Shown: piece by piece, positions 51,440 through 62,121 of the stretch
How positions within the stretch are numbered: the first letter of the stretch is position 1
How the letters are laid out: each line of letters begins with the position of its first letter
Source: Methylotenera sp.
GTDB taxonomy: Bacteria > Pseudomonadota > Gammaproteobacteria > Burkholderiales > Methylophilaceae
DNA length: 64,000 bases
Assembly (NCBI RefSeq): GCF_029945705.1
Contig: NZ_JAQSDC010000043.1
Coordinates: 1-64,000, forward strand
Reading direction: 5' to 3'
Notes under the pieces: generated by a model
The model's input: only the letters and a program-made list of their open reading frames with translations
Told to the model about the DNA's origin: nothing
Databases searched by the model: none
Position numbers and translations under genes: made by a program

Positions 51440-51791
51440 CCATCAGTTCAACACACATCAACCTAACACGATTGAGCATAATAGTTCAGAGTTCAACCTT
51501 AAAGGTGTAGTGAATCCTAACCAGCAAGCCATTGCTTTAGCTTATGCTGCAGGCTCGTATGCCCCCAAAGTGGTCGCTAAAGGTCGTGGCGCTATCGCTG
51601 AGCAGATTATTGCCAGAGCCAAAGAGCATGATGTGTTTGTACATGAGTCTAAAGATTTGGTTGCGCTGTTAATGCAGGTTGATCTTGATGATCATATACC
51701 GCCAGCTTTGTATCAGGCAATTGCCGAGATTTTGGCTTGGTTATACAAGTTAGAGCAAGGTCAAGCAGATGAAGAGGTGCCAGTTTTCTAA
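51432..51791 (+). CDS. FlhB C-terminal-domain-like protein (EscU/YscU/HrcU family)
   Basis: QQAIALAYAAGSYAPKVVAKGRGAIAEQIIARAKEHDVFVHESKDLVALLMQVDLDDHIPPALYQAIAEILAWLY. Confidence 0.88.
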   Translation: MNNHQFNTHQPNTIEHNSSEFNLKGVVNPNQQAIALAYAAGSYAPKVVAKGRGAIAEQIIARAKEHDVFVHESKDLVALLMQVDLDDHIPPALYQAIAEILAWLYKLEQGQADEEVPVF

Positions 51792-51843
51792 TTACTAGCA
51801 GTTTAACTAGCTGTATTCTAAATCACATGTAAGCGAGAAATAG

Positions 51844-52218
51844 TTAAACCTGCATATTCATAATATCGTGGTAAGCAGACACTAGCTTATTGCGCACCTG
51901 CACGGTTGCTTGAAATGAAATGTTGGCCTTTTGCCCAGCAATCATTACGTCAGAAAGACTGACACTATCATCGCCCATCGCGAAGCTCTTACCTAATTGC
52001 TCTGCTTCAACCTGTACTTTATTCACTTGGTTGAGTGAGGCTTTCAGCGCATCAGAAAAGTTAACTTTTGATGTGCTTGGGCTAGCGCCTTGCATTCCAG
52101 AGAGCCCTGCCGCAGAAGCTAATCCTGATGCAGCATCGGCTTGCGGACGCTGTGCAGCCGCTTTTAACTGCGCAAGCATAGATTCTATTCTGCTTGCATC
52201 AATTCCACCTGTTTTCAT
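51844..52218 (-). CDS. fliE: Flagellar hook-basal body complex protein FliE
   Basis: VNFSDALKASLNQVNKVQVEAEQLGKSFAMGDDSVSLSDVMIAGQKANISFQATVQVRNKLVSAYHDIMNMQV. Confidence 0.95.
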   Translation of the reverse strand: MKTGGIDASRIESMLAQLKAAAQRPQADAASGLASAAGLSGMQGASPSTSKVNFSDALKASLNQVNKVQVEAEQLGKSFAMGDDSVSLSDVMIAGQKANISFQATVQVRNKLVSAYHDIMNMQV

Positions 52219-52525
52219 GATTTGCCTCCTTCAACTTAAATTCGTATCTCTAATTAACAATCTTCTTACTTAAATTTAGATAGTTAATTCATCACCATTT
52301 CTGACAGTTATTAATTTAACACTCTGTCGTAATAGCGAGCGTGCAAATAGGTCTAGGAAAATTGCTCTATTCCTAAATTTGAAAATAATAGTCATTGGCA
52401 TAATGGTATCCAATAGCTTATAGACGTAGTTCTTCTGTAAATGCTTAGTGTTTAGAGGTTAAAGACTCAACACGGAAAAGCGCAATAAGTTAAGTATTTG
52501 AAAAACAGAACATTAGGGAAATACG

Positions 52526-54184
52526 ATGGTGGCAGAGAATAACGCTGCGCTTATTAATCAAGGCGTGAATGAAGGTGGAACTGGTTTGAACTCACAGTTA
52601 GGCAATAAGTTAATTTTGGTAGTTGCAGCCGCTGCAGTCGTCGCAGTGATGGTGGTATTTTGGCTGTGGAGTCAGCAGCCTGATTATCGCGTGTTGTTTT
52701 CTAACTATACGGATAAAGACGGTGGAGCCATTGTTGCTGCACTAGAAAAAATGAACGTACCTTACAAGTTCTCTGATAGCGGTACCGCGATTCTTGTTCC
52801 AGCCTCACAAGTGCATCAAGCACGTTTAAAGTTAGCGGCTGATGGTTTGCCTAAAGGTGGCAACATTGGTTTTGAAATTTTAGAAAATCAAAAATTTGGC
52901 GTTTCACAATTTGTAGAACAAGTTAATTTTCAGCGCGCTTTAGAAGGTGAGCTTGAACGTAGCATTCAATCAATAGGCGCAGTTGAAGTGGCTCGAATTC
53001 ATTTAGCCATCCCTAAAGCCTCAGTGTTTGTGAGAGATCAACAGCAACCTACGGCCTCAGTATTGCTGAATTTGCGCGCTGGTCGTAGCTTAGATGCACA
53101 GCAAGTGGGTGCAGTGGTACATTTGGTTGCCAGTAGCGTACCGAATTTACCAGCTGCGAATGTAACAGTGGTCGATCAAAATGGTAATCTGCTGTCAGAT
53201 ACCTCTAAAAAGATGGGCGCCAATAACTTAGACCCAACGCAACTAAAATATATTGACGATATTCAACAGAGCATCACTAAACGGGTTGAATCCATTATTT
53301 CACCGATCGTAGGCGCTAAAAATGTACGTGCTGAAGCGAGTGCAGAGATTGATTTCTCTAGCCTTGAGCAAGCGGCAGAAACCTACAAACCTAATCAAAA
53401 GCCTGATGATGCAGCAATACGCAGCTTGCAAAGCAATGAGTCGTTAACTAGTAATGGCGGCGCTGCTACTGGCGTACCTGGCGCTTTGTCTAATCAGCCG
53501 CCTGCCAACGCTACAGCGCCAATTACCACGCCAGCGGGTGCTGCAGCGGGTGCAACTGCGGAAGCTGCTCCTGTGAATAATCAAAAGAACACCACCACTA
53601 ACTTTGAGGTAGATAAAACTGTTCGTTACTCACAACAAGGGATGGGTGGTATTAAGCGTTTAAATGTGGCTGTCGTCGTTAACAATATGCCTGTGGTTGA
53701 TAAAAAAGGCAAAGTGACTTACAGACCACTCACCGCTGCTGAGAAAACACAAATCAATGATTTAGCAATGCAGGCGATGGGTTTTAATAAAGAGCGTGGT
53801 GATGCGTTAACCGTTGTGAATAGTTCATTTGCTGGTGAGCCTGAAGAAATTATTCCTGAAGTGCCTATGTGGAAAAATCCTGAAACCATTGAGTACGGTA
53901 AAGATGCGCTTCGCTTTATCGTAGGTATTATGGTATTGCTGCTGATTTATAAACGTGCATTAAGCCCAATGTTGCGAAAGTTAACAACGCCCGCGCCAAA
54001 ATTATTAGCTGCACCTAGTGAGGAAGATGCTGTAGTCAATTTAAGTGGTGCAGAAGGTGGTCAAGCGCAAATTGCTTCTGTTGCAAGCAGTAGTAGCAAC
54101 TTAGCGGCTGCTAAGCAGCTTGCCAAAGATAACCCAAGAATGGTCGCAAGTGTTGTAGCTAATTGGACAAGTGGAAATGAGTAG
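52526..54184 (+). CDS. fliF: Flagellar M-ring protein FliF
   Basis: YRVLFSNYTDKDGGAIVAALEKMNVPYKF; EGELERSIQSIGAVEVARIHLAIPKASVFVR. Confidence 0.97.
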   Translation: MVAENNAALINQGVNEGGTGLNSQLGNKLILVVAAAAVVAVMVVFWLWSQQPDYRVLFSNYTDKDGGAIVAALEKMNVPYKFSDSGTAILVPASQVHQARLKLAADGLPKGGNIGFEILENQKFGVSQFVEQVNFQRALEGELERSIQSIGAVEVARIHLAIPKASVFVRDQQQPTASVLLNLRAGRSLDAQQVGAVVHLVASSVPNLPAANVTVVDQNGNLLSDTSKKMGANNLDPTQLKYIDDIQQSITKRVESIISPIVGAKNVRAEASAEIDFSSLEQAAETYKPNQKPDDAAIRSLQSNESLTSNGGAATGVPGALSNQPPANATAPITTPAGAAAGATAEAAPVNNQKNTTTNFEVDKTVRYSQQGMGGIKRLNVAVVVNNMPVVDKKGKVTYRPLTAAEKTQINDLAMQAMGFNKERGDALTVVNSSFAGEPEEIIPEVPMWKNPETIEYGKDALRFIVGIMVLLLIYKRALSPMLRKLTTPAPKLLAAPSEEDAVVNLSGAEGGQAQIASVASSSSNLAAAKQLAKDNPRMVASVVANWTSGNE

Positions 54185-54189
54185 CGAAA

Positions 54190-55188
54190 ATGAGTGATGC
54201 GGGCGTAATGAGAAGTGCAATTTTAATGCTTGCGCTAGGGGAAGATGAAGCTGCAGAAGTGATGAAGTTTCTTAGTCCTAAAGAGGTACAGAAGCTAGGT
54301 ACAGCCATGTCAACATTAAAGTCTGTTGGTCGTGAGCAAGTGGAAAACACTGTTTCAGCATTTATGACTGAGGTGGAGCAAAGCAGTGACTTTGGTTTAG
54401 ATTCAGATGAATATATTCGATCTGTGTTAAATAAAGCTTTAGGTGAAGATAAAGCCTCAGGGCTGTTAAACCGTATTTTGCAATCCCGTGATGCTAGTGG
54501 TATTGAAAGCCTGAAGTGGATGGATGCACCTACCGTGGCAGAGTTTATTAAGAATGAACACCCTCAAATTATTGCCACCATTCTTGTGCATCTCGATGCA
54601 GATCAAGCCTCTGACATTATTGGTTACTTTGCAGAACGTTTGCGTCAAGACGTGATGTTGCGTATTGCAACGCTTGATGGCGTAAAGCCGATTGCCTTAC
54701 GAGAGTTAAATGATGTGATGACTAAATTGCTGACTGGTAATGAGAATCTTAAAAAGCAGACGATGGGTGGTATTAAAGTGGCCGCTGAAATTATGAACTT
54801 CATGAGTGGGGACAATGAAGCCATCATTATGGAAGGCCTTAAAAACTACGATGATGACATGGCACAAAAAATTATGGATGAGATGTTTGTGTTCGATAAC
54901 ATTATCGATATTGATGATAAAGGCATTCAAGTCATGCTGAGAGAAGTGCAGTCTGAAACACTCATCATTGCACTAAAAGGAACCACAGAAGAAATGCGCG
55001 AGAAAATATTTAAAAATATGTCTTCTCGTGCTGCAGAAATGATGAAAGAAGATTTGGAATCTAAAGGCCCTGTCAAACTTTCAGAAGTTGAGGCGCAACA
55101 AAAACAAATCTTACAAATTGTACGCAGGTTGTCTGATGAAGGTCAGATTCAACTCGCAGGCAAAGGTGGAGATGATCAATATGTTTAA
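54190..55188 (+). CDS. fliG: Flagellar motor switch protein FliG
   Basis: EHPQIIATILVHLDADQASDII; ALKGTTEEMREKIFKNMSSRAAEMMKEDLE. Confidence 0.97.
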   Translation: MSDAGVMRSAILMLALGEDEAAEVMKFLSPKEVQKLGTAMSTLKSVGREQVENTVSAFMTEVEQSSDFGLDSDEYIRSVLNKALGEDKASGLLNRILQSRDASGIESLKWMDAPTVAEFIKNEHPQIIATILVHLDADQASDIIGYFAERLRQDVMLRIATLDGVKPIALRELNDVMTKLLTGNENLKKQTMGGIKVAAEIMNFMSGDNEAIIMEGLKNYDDDMAQKIMDEMFVFDNIIDIDDKGIQVMLREVQSETLIIALKGTTEEMREKIFKNMSSRAAEMMKEDLESKGPVKLSEVEAQQKQILQIVRRLSDEGQIQLAGKGGDDQYV

Positions 55189-55253
55189 AAGCTCTATTTT
55201 TAACTACGCTAAAGCTCATTTTTCTATGAGTACTTATCATGCATAGGGGCTCT

Positions 55254-55901
55254 ATGAATATTCCTAAAGAGCAGCAAACAGCTTATGAGCGCTGGGAGAT
55301 GTCTTCTTTTTCTGAAGGCAGCTCGAGCATTAGTGCTAGCAAGCCTAAGAAAAAAGAAGAGACGGTTGCTTCAGAAAAAATTGCACAAATCTTTGAGGTC
55401 GCGCGCAAAGAGGCCTATACAAAAGGCATGCAAGAAGGTTTCGCTGTAGGCATGGCAAAAGCACGAGAGTATGCCCAAGAAGAAAAAAATAACTTTTTAG
55501 CGCTCATGAGCTCTTTCAGTGATGCGCTTGAAAAATCGGATGAACAAATTGCAGACGATGCTCTCTCGCTAGCTTTAGAAATTGCTAAAGCGATGTTGAA
55601 AGTGAAGCTGAATATTGACACTACAGTGGTGTTGCCTGTGGTGATGGATGCGATTCATTATCTGCCTTATGTGCAAAAGCCAGCAAGAATATTAGTCCAT
55701 CATGATGATGCGCAAATGTTACGGGAATATCTGGCTGAAGAAATCGCAAGCCAGCATTGGCAGATTCAAGAAGACATTAATATCGAGCGTGGTGGTTGCA
55801 TTGTTGAAACTGGCGCTAATCAAATTGATGCAAGTAATGAAGTGCGTTGGAAACGTATTAGCGATGCTTTATCGCAAAAAAGTGACTGGTTGCTACCATG
55901 A
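55254..55901 (+). CDS. fliH: Flagellar assembly protein FliH
   Basis: [39 protein letters not shown] 55254 preferred after AGGGG. Confidence 0.9.
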   Translation: MNIPKEQQTAYERWEMSSFSEGSSSISASKPKKKEETVASEKIAQIFEVARKEAYTKGMQEGFAVGMAKAREYAQEEKNNFLALMSSFSDALEKSDEQIADDALSLALEIAKAMLKVKLNIDTTVVLPVVMDAIHYLPYVQKPARILVHHDDAQMLREYLAEEIASQHWQIQEDINIERGGCIVETGANQIDASNEVRWKRISDALSQKSDWLLP

Positions 55902-57448
55902 ATTCCCCAGAGCTTAGCACTCAGTCTTTAGATCAGCTAGCTTCTAAGCAGCAATTTGGCATGACTGACTTGGAGCAACTTTCTGACTTGGAGCAACTTC
56001 GAGAAACTGTTCCTGAACCAGTTCAGCCAAAAGTGGATATGCAAAATATCCACCGTCAACGCTGGCATGATCATATTCGTGATTGCAAAGAAATTTTGCG
56101 CATTGTCGAGCCATTAGAAATTGCAGGGCGTATTACAAAGTTAACAGGCTTAGTCATGGAGGCCGCTGGAATTAAGCTGCCAATTGGTAGCGCATGTTAT
56201 GTACCACTTGCTGAAGGTCGACGTGTAGAGGCTGAAGTCGTTGGCTTTGATGGTGAGCGTATGTTGTTAATGCCACAAAGCAGTGTGGATGGCGTGATGC
56301 CTGGTGCAAAAGTATTTGCTTTAGAAGTTGCTGACGCTTTACCTAAACCTCACCACGGTAATCCGCCACGTAGACGCGTGACAGACCGCGCACGCCATCT
56401 ACCTGTCGGTAATGAGCTACTAGGCCGTGTGGTTGATGGTGCTGGAAATCCTTTAGATGATCTTGGCAAGATTACCGCAGCACAAAGTTCACCACTCAAT
56501 GCACGTCCAATGAACCCGCTGATGCGTGCGCCCATTGAAGAAATTCTTGACGTAGGTGTGCGAGCCATTAACAGCATGCTCACAGTTGGTCGTGGTCAAC
56601 GTATGGGTTTATTTGCTGGTTCTGGAGTCGGTAAAAGTGTGCTGCTAGGCATGATGGCGCGTTACACCACGGCTGACGTGATTGTGGTTGGTTTAATCGG
56701 CGAACGGGGACGTGAAGTTCAGGAGTTTATTGAACAAATATTAGGCCCAGTTGGTTTAGCGCGCTCGGTAGTTGTAGCGGCGCCAGCAGATGCGCCAGCT
56801 TTAATGCGCCTTCAGGGTGCAAATTATGCGACTACCATCGCTGAGAATTTTCGCGATCAAGGTAAAAACGTACTGTTGATTATGGATTCATTAACCCGTT
56901 ACGCCATGGCGCAACGTGAAATTGCATTAGCTATTGGCGAGCCACCAGCGACAAAAGGTTATCCGCCATCAGTATTCGCTAAATTACCTGCATTGGTAGA
57001 GCGTACAGGCAATGGTAAGCGTGGCGAAGGTTCAATTACAGCTTTCTATACGGTGCTGACAGAAGGGGATGATCAACAAGACCCAATCGCTGATGCAGCA
57101 CGTGCGATTTTGGATGGTCATATTGTATTAAGCCGCAACTTGGCTGAAAGCGGACACTATCCAGCGATTGATGTAGAACAGTCTATCAGCCGCGCAATGC
57201 ACAATATAACTAGCCCAGAACATCAAAAGCTCGCACGTAAATTAAAGCAACTTAACTCACGTTATATGCGCAGTGTAGATTTAATTAATGTAGGTGCTTA
57301 TGAAGCAGGGAGTGATGCCGTGTTAGATCAGGCAATTGCTAGACACGAAAAGATTGATGCATTTTTACAGCAAGGTATTTCTGAACGATCAGGTGTTGAA
57401 GAGAGTATTGGCCATCTTGCGCATGTGTTAGATGGTTTGGTTATTTAA
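55898..57448 (+). CDS. fliI: Flagellum-specific ATPase FliI
   Basis: Walker [34 protein letters not shown]. Confidence 0.97.
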   Translation: MNSPELSTQSLDQLASKQQFGMTDLEQLSDLEQLRETVPEPVQPKVDMQNIHRQRWHDHIRDCKEILRIVEPLEIAGRITKLTGLVMEAAGIKLPIGSACYVPLAEGRRVEAEVVGFDGERMLLMPQSSVDGVMPGAKVFALEVADALPKPHHGNPPRRRVTDRARHLPVGNELLGRVVDGAGNPLDDLGKITAAQSSPLNARPMNPLMRAPIEEILDVGVRAINSMLTVGRGQRMGLFAGSGVGKSVLLGMMARYTTADVIVVGLIGERGREVQEFIEQILGPVGLARSVVVAAPADAPALMRLQGANYATTIAENFRDQGKNVLLIMDSLTRYAMAQREIALAIGEPPATKGYPPSVFAKLPALVERTGNGKRGEGSITAFYTVLTEGDDQQDPIADAARAILDGHIVLSRNLAESGHYPAIDVEQSISRAMHNITSPEHQKLARKLKQLNSRYMRSVDLINVGAYEAGSDAVLDQAIARHEKIDAFLQQGISERSGVEESIGHLAHVLDGLVI

Positions 57449-57472
57449 TTGTAAACATAAGATTGAGAAAGT

Positions 57473-57922
57473 ATGGCAACGCAATCAAGCAATGTATTAG
57501 GTATGTTACAGGGCATCGCTTCTAAAGAGGTAGATGAGGCAGCTATAGCGTTGGCTAAAGCGATGAAATTGGCTAATGAAGCGCAAGCTAAACGAGAGAT
57601 GTTGAATGAGTATCGGCTGGATTATGTAAGAAATCTGAATAAAATTTTAGAGGCAGGTATGGGGGCGGAAGCTTATCAAAATTTCCAGAATTTTTTTGGT
57701 AAGCTCGATCAGGCAATTGCCGTACAGCAAGAAGTTGTTGAAATGGCGAATCAGCAGGTTAAGGTGCAAAAGCTATTGTGGCAAGAAAGTCAGCGTAAAA
57801 AACTTTCTTATGAAGTGCTCTCCGATAGATCTGAAAAGCGCGTGCTTAAAGTAGAGCAGAAAAAAGATCAGAAACTGATGGATGAGTTTGCGATGCGTAT
57901 TACTAGAACTAAGCATACTTAA
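57473..57922 (+). CDS. fliJ: Flagellar export protein FliJ
   Basis: Coiled-coil protein between fliI and fliK; KLDQAIAVQQEVVEMANQQV. Confidence 0.85.
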   Translation: MATQSSNVLGMLQGIASKEVDEAAIALAKAMKLANEAQAKREMLNEYRLDYVRNLNKILEAGMGAEAYQNFQNFFGKLDQAIAVQQEVVEMANQQVKVQKLLWQESQRKKLSYEVLSDRSEKRVLKVEQKKDQKLMDEFAMRITRTKHT

Positions 57923-57995
57923 GCTAAACATTCTTGGGTTAAGCACTAATAGCATCAATTTAAAAATGAATTACAACTTGAGCGAGCTTTAATTT

Positions 57996-59390
57996 TTGAG
58001 GTTGAACAACATGAAAAATTTATCATTACAAATGACAGAAACATCATTAAAAAAACCAGCAGATGCTATTAACAAAAGTACAGTCAGCAAAAGTACTATG
58101 GCATCTGATGGCGTAGCCCAAGCGGAAAATAATGCTTCATTTCAAATGATGCTAAACAAGCAAGTGCAAGCCAAGCAAGCTTCAGCCAGAGAAGTTGAGA
58201 ATAGACAAAACCAAGCTAAACAACCTCAAAAAACTGTTGGAAACGGATCAACAACAACTAAGCCTGAAAATACTGAAGCGACAACAAACCAAAAAAACGC
58301 TCAGAAAGTTAGTCAGTTACAACTAGCGATGATGGCGACCAATCGTACAAAAGTGGTGAAAGATGCCCAAAATATCGACCCCATGCAGCTTGCCGAGAAA
58401 GACATAGTGGCGCTTGATGCCAAGCCTGTATTGTTTAAAGAGACCGGTGAGGCCAAGGCTGGGGCTGACGATAAGGCTGTGTCGGATGTTAGTTTGACTG
58501 ATAAAGCCTCAATCACAGATATTTCTAATGCGCAGATGCTCTCGTCCATGATGTCCGAAATAAAACAAGCTCCACTTGGTAAGGCTGCTGAGACTGGAGA
58601 AGGGGCGATGAGTGCTGAGAAACAACTCACGCTTGGCGCTGATAGAGGCTCTGTATTAAAAGATGACGTATTAAGCAATGCATTGTCTCAAGGTAAAAAT
58701 GCGTCTGATGCAAAAGATTTGACCGCAGTTGATGATAAGGAGTCTCGCCATGATTGGATAGATGCGATGTTGCCAAATGCGTCTAAACCAAGCAGTGGAG
58801 ATGATATGGCTAAGTTGATGCTAAAGTCTGAAAAAGAGTCTGCGATTAGAGAGGTAGCGATGCCGGCTAATTACCAATCAACGAGTCAACTAGCTGGTCA
58901 ATCAAGCATGCAAGCTAATGCGGCTGAAGCCATGCAACAACTAGGCAGCAGCAATACCATCAATGCCTATCCAGGAAAAACAGGTTGGGATCAAGCTATT
59001 AGTCAAAAGGTCGTATGGATGTTAGGCGCTCAAGAGCAATCCGCTACGTTAACGCTTAATCCTCCAGATATGGGGCCGTTGCAAGTGGTGATTCATGTAC
59101 ACAATGATCAAGCTGATACAACCTTTATTTCTGACAATGCTGAAGTAAGACAGGCGCTGCAAGATGGTATGGATAACTTACGCAACAAGATGAATGAGTC
59201 AGGTATTCAACTTGGTCAAGCTAACGTGAGCTCTGGTGGGCAAATGCAACAGCAGTTTCAACAGGCTGCGCAACAATCAAAAGCCAGTGCCTCTCTGAAT
59301 AACAATGCTTCTGCATCGCCAATTGGGCATGTAAGTAGCGCTAAGACCGTGATACGTACGTCTAACGGTTTAGTCGATACCTTTGTGTAA
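57996..59390 (+). CDS. fliK: Flagellar hook-length control protein FliK
   Basis: C-terminal ATLTLNPPDMGPLQVVIHVHNDQADTTFISDNAEVRQALQDGMDNLRNKMNESGIQLGQANV. Confidence 0.93.
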   Translation: MRLNNMKNLSLQMTETSLKKPADAINKSTVSKSTMASDGVAQAENNASFQMMLNKQVQAKQASAREVENRQNQAKQPQKTVGNGSTTTKPENTEATTNQKNAQKVSQLQLAMMATNRTKVVKDAQNIDPMQLAEKDIVALDAKPVLFKETGEAKAGADDKAVSDVSLTDKASITDISNAQMLSSMMSEIKQAPLGKAAETGEGAMSAEKQLTLGADRGSVLKDDVLSNALSQGKNASDAKDLTAVDDKESRHDWIDAMLPNASKPSSGDDMAKLMLKSEKESAIREVAMPANYQSTSQLAGQSSMQANAAEAMQQLGSSNTINAYPGKTGWDQAISQKVVWMLGAQEQSATLTLNPPDMGPLQVVIHVHNDQADTTFISDNAEVRQALQDGMDNLRNKMNESGIQLGQANVSSGGQMQQQFQQAAQQSKASASLNNNASASPIGHVSSAKTVIRTSNGLVDTFV

Positions 59391-59497
59391 GCGATGGGTT
59401 AGCTGTGGTTTGGTAGGCTACTCTTCTCGTATCAGCCTGCAAGTTGGCATGACATTACTTGTCGAAAGACAATATTTTCAATCACAATCTCCAATTT

Positions 59498-59547
59498 AAC
59501 GGCTTTTTCCCTCTCTTATCTAAGCATGTTATTAAGCCGTTTTTTTC
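59498..59547 (+). terminator. Long-loop terminator between fliK and fliL
   Basis: AACGGCTT...AAGCCGTTTTTTTCC. Confidence 0.65.
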
Positions 59548-59624
59548 CATAATGTAATCATCAATAACGCCAATGACTGCCGCATAGGTAGTACAGGTTT
59601 AGTTAATTATGGAAAGGCAATAAA

Positions 59625-60116
59625 ATGGCAGCAGATCCAAAGCCCGATGGCGCTGAAGTAGCACCAAAATCCAAGAAAAAACTGATCATTATAATTGCAG
59701 CAGTCGTGCTGTTGGCTGGAGGTGGAGGTGCTGGTTGGTTTTTAACGCATCAAAAAGCAGACCATAAAAAAGAAGAAGCAAAACACGAAGAGCCAGCGCA
59801 TGCGCCAGTATTTGTGACGCTTGAGGCTTTTACGGTCAATCTTCAACCTGATCCAGATGAAAAATTCTTGCAAACGGAGATTTCGTTACAAGTGGCTAGT
59901 CCTGAACAAGAGGAGCTGTTGAAGTCTCAAATGCCAGCTGTCAGAAGTCGTTTGTTGATGCTGTTAACCAGCAAAACAGCCTCTGATATTTCAACTTCTG
60001 AAGGTAAACAAAAACTTAGCGATGAGATTGTCGCAGAAGTTAAGAAGCCATTTTCTAAAGGCGCTAAGCCGCAAGAAGTAACAGGCGTATTTTTTACTTC
60101 ATTCGTGATTCAATAA
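59625..60116 (+). CDS. fliL: Flagellar basal body-associated protein FliL
   Basis: Single TM; FVTLEAFTVNLQPDPDEKFLQTEISLQV. Confidence 0.93.
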   Translation: MAADPKPDGAEVAPKSKKKLIIIIAAVVLLAGGGGAGWFLTHQKADHKKEEAKHEEPAHAPVFVTLEAFTVNLQPDPDEKFLQTEISLQVASPEQEELLKSQMPAVRSRLLMLLTSKTASDISTSEGKQKLSDEIVAEVKKPFSKGAKPQEVTGVFFTSFVIQ

Positions 60117-60134
60117 GGCGTTCGACACTAAGCC

Positions 60135-61139
60135 ATGGCTGATAAGTTTTTATCTCAAGATGAAGTTGATGCCTTATTAAAAGGCGTTGATGGCGATCAA
60201 GACGACGATCAACCTGCTGCAAATGCGGGTGATGTGCGGGATTACAACCTTGCTACCCAAGAGCGCATTGTACGTGGACGTATGCCTACGCTTGAGATTA
60301 TCAATGAGCGATTTGCACGTTTGGTGCGTATTGAGTTGTTTAACTTCTTACGTCGCACAGTTGAAGTCTCAGTAGGGCCGGTGCGCATCACTAAATACAG
60401 TGATTTTGTCCGTAATTTAGTAGTACCCACCAATTTAAATCTTATACAAATGAAGCCGTTACGCGGCACCGCACTGATGGTGTTCGATCCAACATTGGTA
60501 TTTTTGGTGGTGGATAATATGTTTGGCGGCGATGGTCGTTTTCATACGCGTGTTGAAGGCCGTGACTTTACTCAGACTGAGCAACGCATTATTCAGCGCA
60601 TTCTCAATATCGTATTTGAAACTTATTCGAAGTCGTGGGAGCCTGTTTATCCGGTTCAGTTTGAATATATGCGTTCTGAAATGAATACGCAGTTTGCTAA
60701 TATTGCCACTCCAAATGAAGTGGTGATTGCTGTGACCTTTAATGTTGAGCTTGGTCCAGCGAGTGGCGAGATACACTTTTGCTTCCCTTATTCCATGTTA
60801 GAGCCAATTCGGGACATGCTCAGCTCTCCATTGCAGGGAGAAGTGTTAGGCACTGATAAACGTTGGGTCAAGTTAATGACTCAGCAAGTACAAGCCGCAG
60901 AGGTAGAGATTGTGGCTGACCTTGCCAAAACCAATATGATGATTGGTGATGTGCTGAATATGAAAGTAGGCGATGTTGTGCCACTCAATATAGAAGAATC
61001 TATTGAAGCGCAGGTAGATGGTGTGCCTGTCATGCTTTGTAAATATGGGATGTTTAATGGCCAGTACGCGCTACGTGTAGAAAAGCTATTAAGATCCAAC
61101 TCAACTGAATATATTAAAGGAGAACCTTATGGCGATTGA
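60135..61139 (+). CDS. fliM: Flagellar motor switch protein FliM
   Basis: MADKFLSQDEVDALLKGV; RMPTLEIINERFARLVRIELFNFLRR. Confidence 0.97.
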   Translation: MADKFLSQDEVDALLKGVDGDQDDDQPAANAGDVRDYNLATQERIVRGRMPTLEIINERFARLVRIELFNFLRRTVEVSVGPVRITKYSDFVRNLVVPTNLNLIQMKPLRGTALMVFDPTLVFLVVDNMFGGDGRFHTRVEGRDFTQTEQRIIQRILNIVFETYSKSWEPVYPVQFEYMRSEMNTQFANIATPNEVVIAVTFNVELGPASGEIHFCFPYSMLEPIRDMLSSPLQGEVLGTDKRWVKLMTQQVQAAEVEIVADLAKTNMMIGDVLNMKVGDVVPLNIEESIEAQVDGVPVMLCKYGMFNGQYALRVEKLLRSNSTEYIKGEPYGD

Positions 61140-61602
61140 TGCTGCAGAAGATACTGCTGTTGCAGAAGATGATTGGGGTGCAGCAATGGCAGAACAAAGC
61201 ACAGCTGAAGCAACTGATGACTGGGGCGCAGCAATGGCTGAGCAAGAGGCTACAGATACTTCAGTTTTACAAGCCAAAAATGTTGAGCAGACACAGGTGT
61301 TTACCGAATTTACAGCTAAAAACAAACTGCAAGATACACAAAATGATATTGATTTCATTTTGGATATTCCTGTACAACTTACCGTTGAACTTGGGCGTAC
61401 CAAGATTGCGATTAAAAACTTGCTGCAATTAGCGCAAGGCTCAGTGGTTGAGCTTGATGGCATGGCGGGTGAGCCTATGGACGTATTAGTCAATGGTTGC
61501 TTAATTGCGCAAGGTGAAGTGGTGGTGGTGAACGATAAGTTTGGTATTCGGTTAACTGACATTATCACGCCCGCTGAACGTATTCGTAAAATTAATCGCT
61601 AA
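61129..61602 (+). CDS. fliN: Flagellar motor switch protein FliN with repeated N-terminal extension
   Basis: IPVQLTVELGRTKIAIKNLLQLAQGSVVELDGMAGEPMDVLVNGCLIAQGEVVVVNDKFGIRLTDI. Confidence 0.96.
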   Translation: MAIDAAEDTAVAEDDWGAAMAEQSTAEATDDWGAAMAEQEATDTSVLQAKNVEQTQVFTEFTAKNKLQDTQNDIDFILDIPVQLTVELGRTKIAIKNLLQLAQGSVVELDGMAGEPMDVLVNGCLIAQGEVVVVNDKFGIRLTDIITPAERIRKINR

Positions 61603-61607
61603 TAGAA

Positions 61608-62096
61608 ATGCTAGTAATGAAAAATCATCACAACTTTTTGACTTTGAGTGTTTTAGCCATGCTCAGTCTTGCATCGAACTTGGCTTTTTCCGCAGAAGTT
61701 GTTGCGGTATCGCCAACAGGTGGTGTGCTTAAAATGGTGATTGGCCTTGCTGTGGTCTTAGCTGTAATGGCGCTCATTACTTGGGTGTTAAAACGCATGG
61801 TGCCTGGTGTGGGCAATAAGCAATCAGTGATTCGTATTGTAGGTGGTGTAAGTGTAGGTTCACGCGAACGTGTTGTGGTGTTGGAAGTTGGTGGTCGCTG
61901 GATTGTGGTAGGTGTTGCTGCTGGGCAAGTTAGCAGTCTTGCGAACTTAGAGAGTGGCGCTAACAATCTTGCTGAAGGCGTACCGATGGGTAGAAGTATG
62001 ACGGATTCAGGCAATGATGGCTTTAGCAATACCTTTGCCGCATGGTTACTAAAATCAACAGGTAAGATTTTAGAAAAAAAAGAGTCAGATAATTAA
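61608..62096 (+). CDS. fliO: Flagellar biosynthetic protein FliO
   Basis: TM followed by [35 protein letters not shown]. Confidence 0.9.
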   Translation: MLVMKNHHNFLTLSVLAMLSLASNLAFSAEVVAVSPTGGVLKMVIGLAVVLAVMALITWVLKRMVPGVGNKQSVIRIVGGVSVGSRERVVVLEVGGRWIVVGVAAGQVSSLANLESGANNLAEGVPMGRSMTDSGNDGFSNTFAAWLLKSTGKILEKKESDN

Positions 62097-62121
62097 ACAG
62101 ACAATTCAATTTAAGTTAGCT

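Noticed and set aside
51920-52273. 117-aa + strand ORF opposite fliE
   Set aside because: fliE on the minus strand has the conserved C-terminus; the + ORF is its complement.
61101-61568. 155-aa minus-strand ORF opposite fliN
   Set aside because: Repetitive Ser/Ala composition mirrors the fliN repeat; fliN is clearly the real gene.
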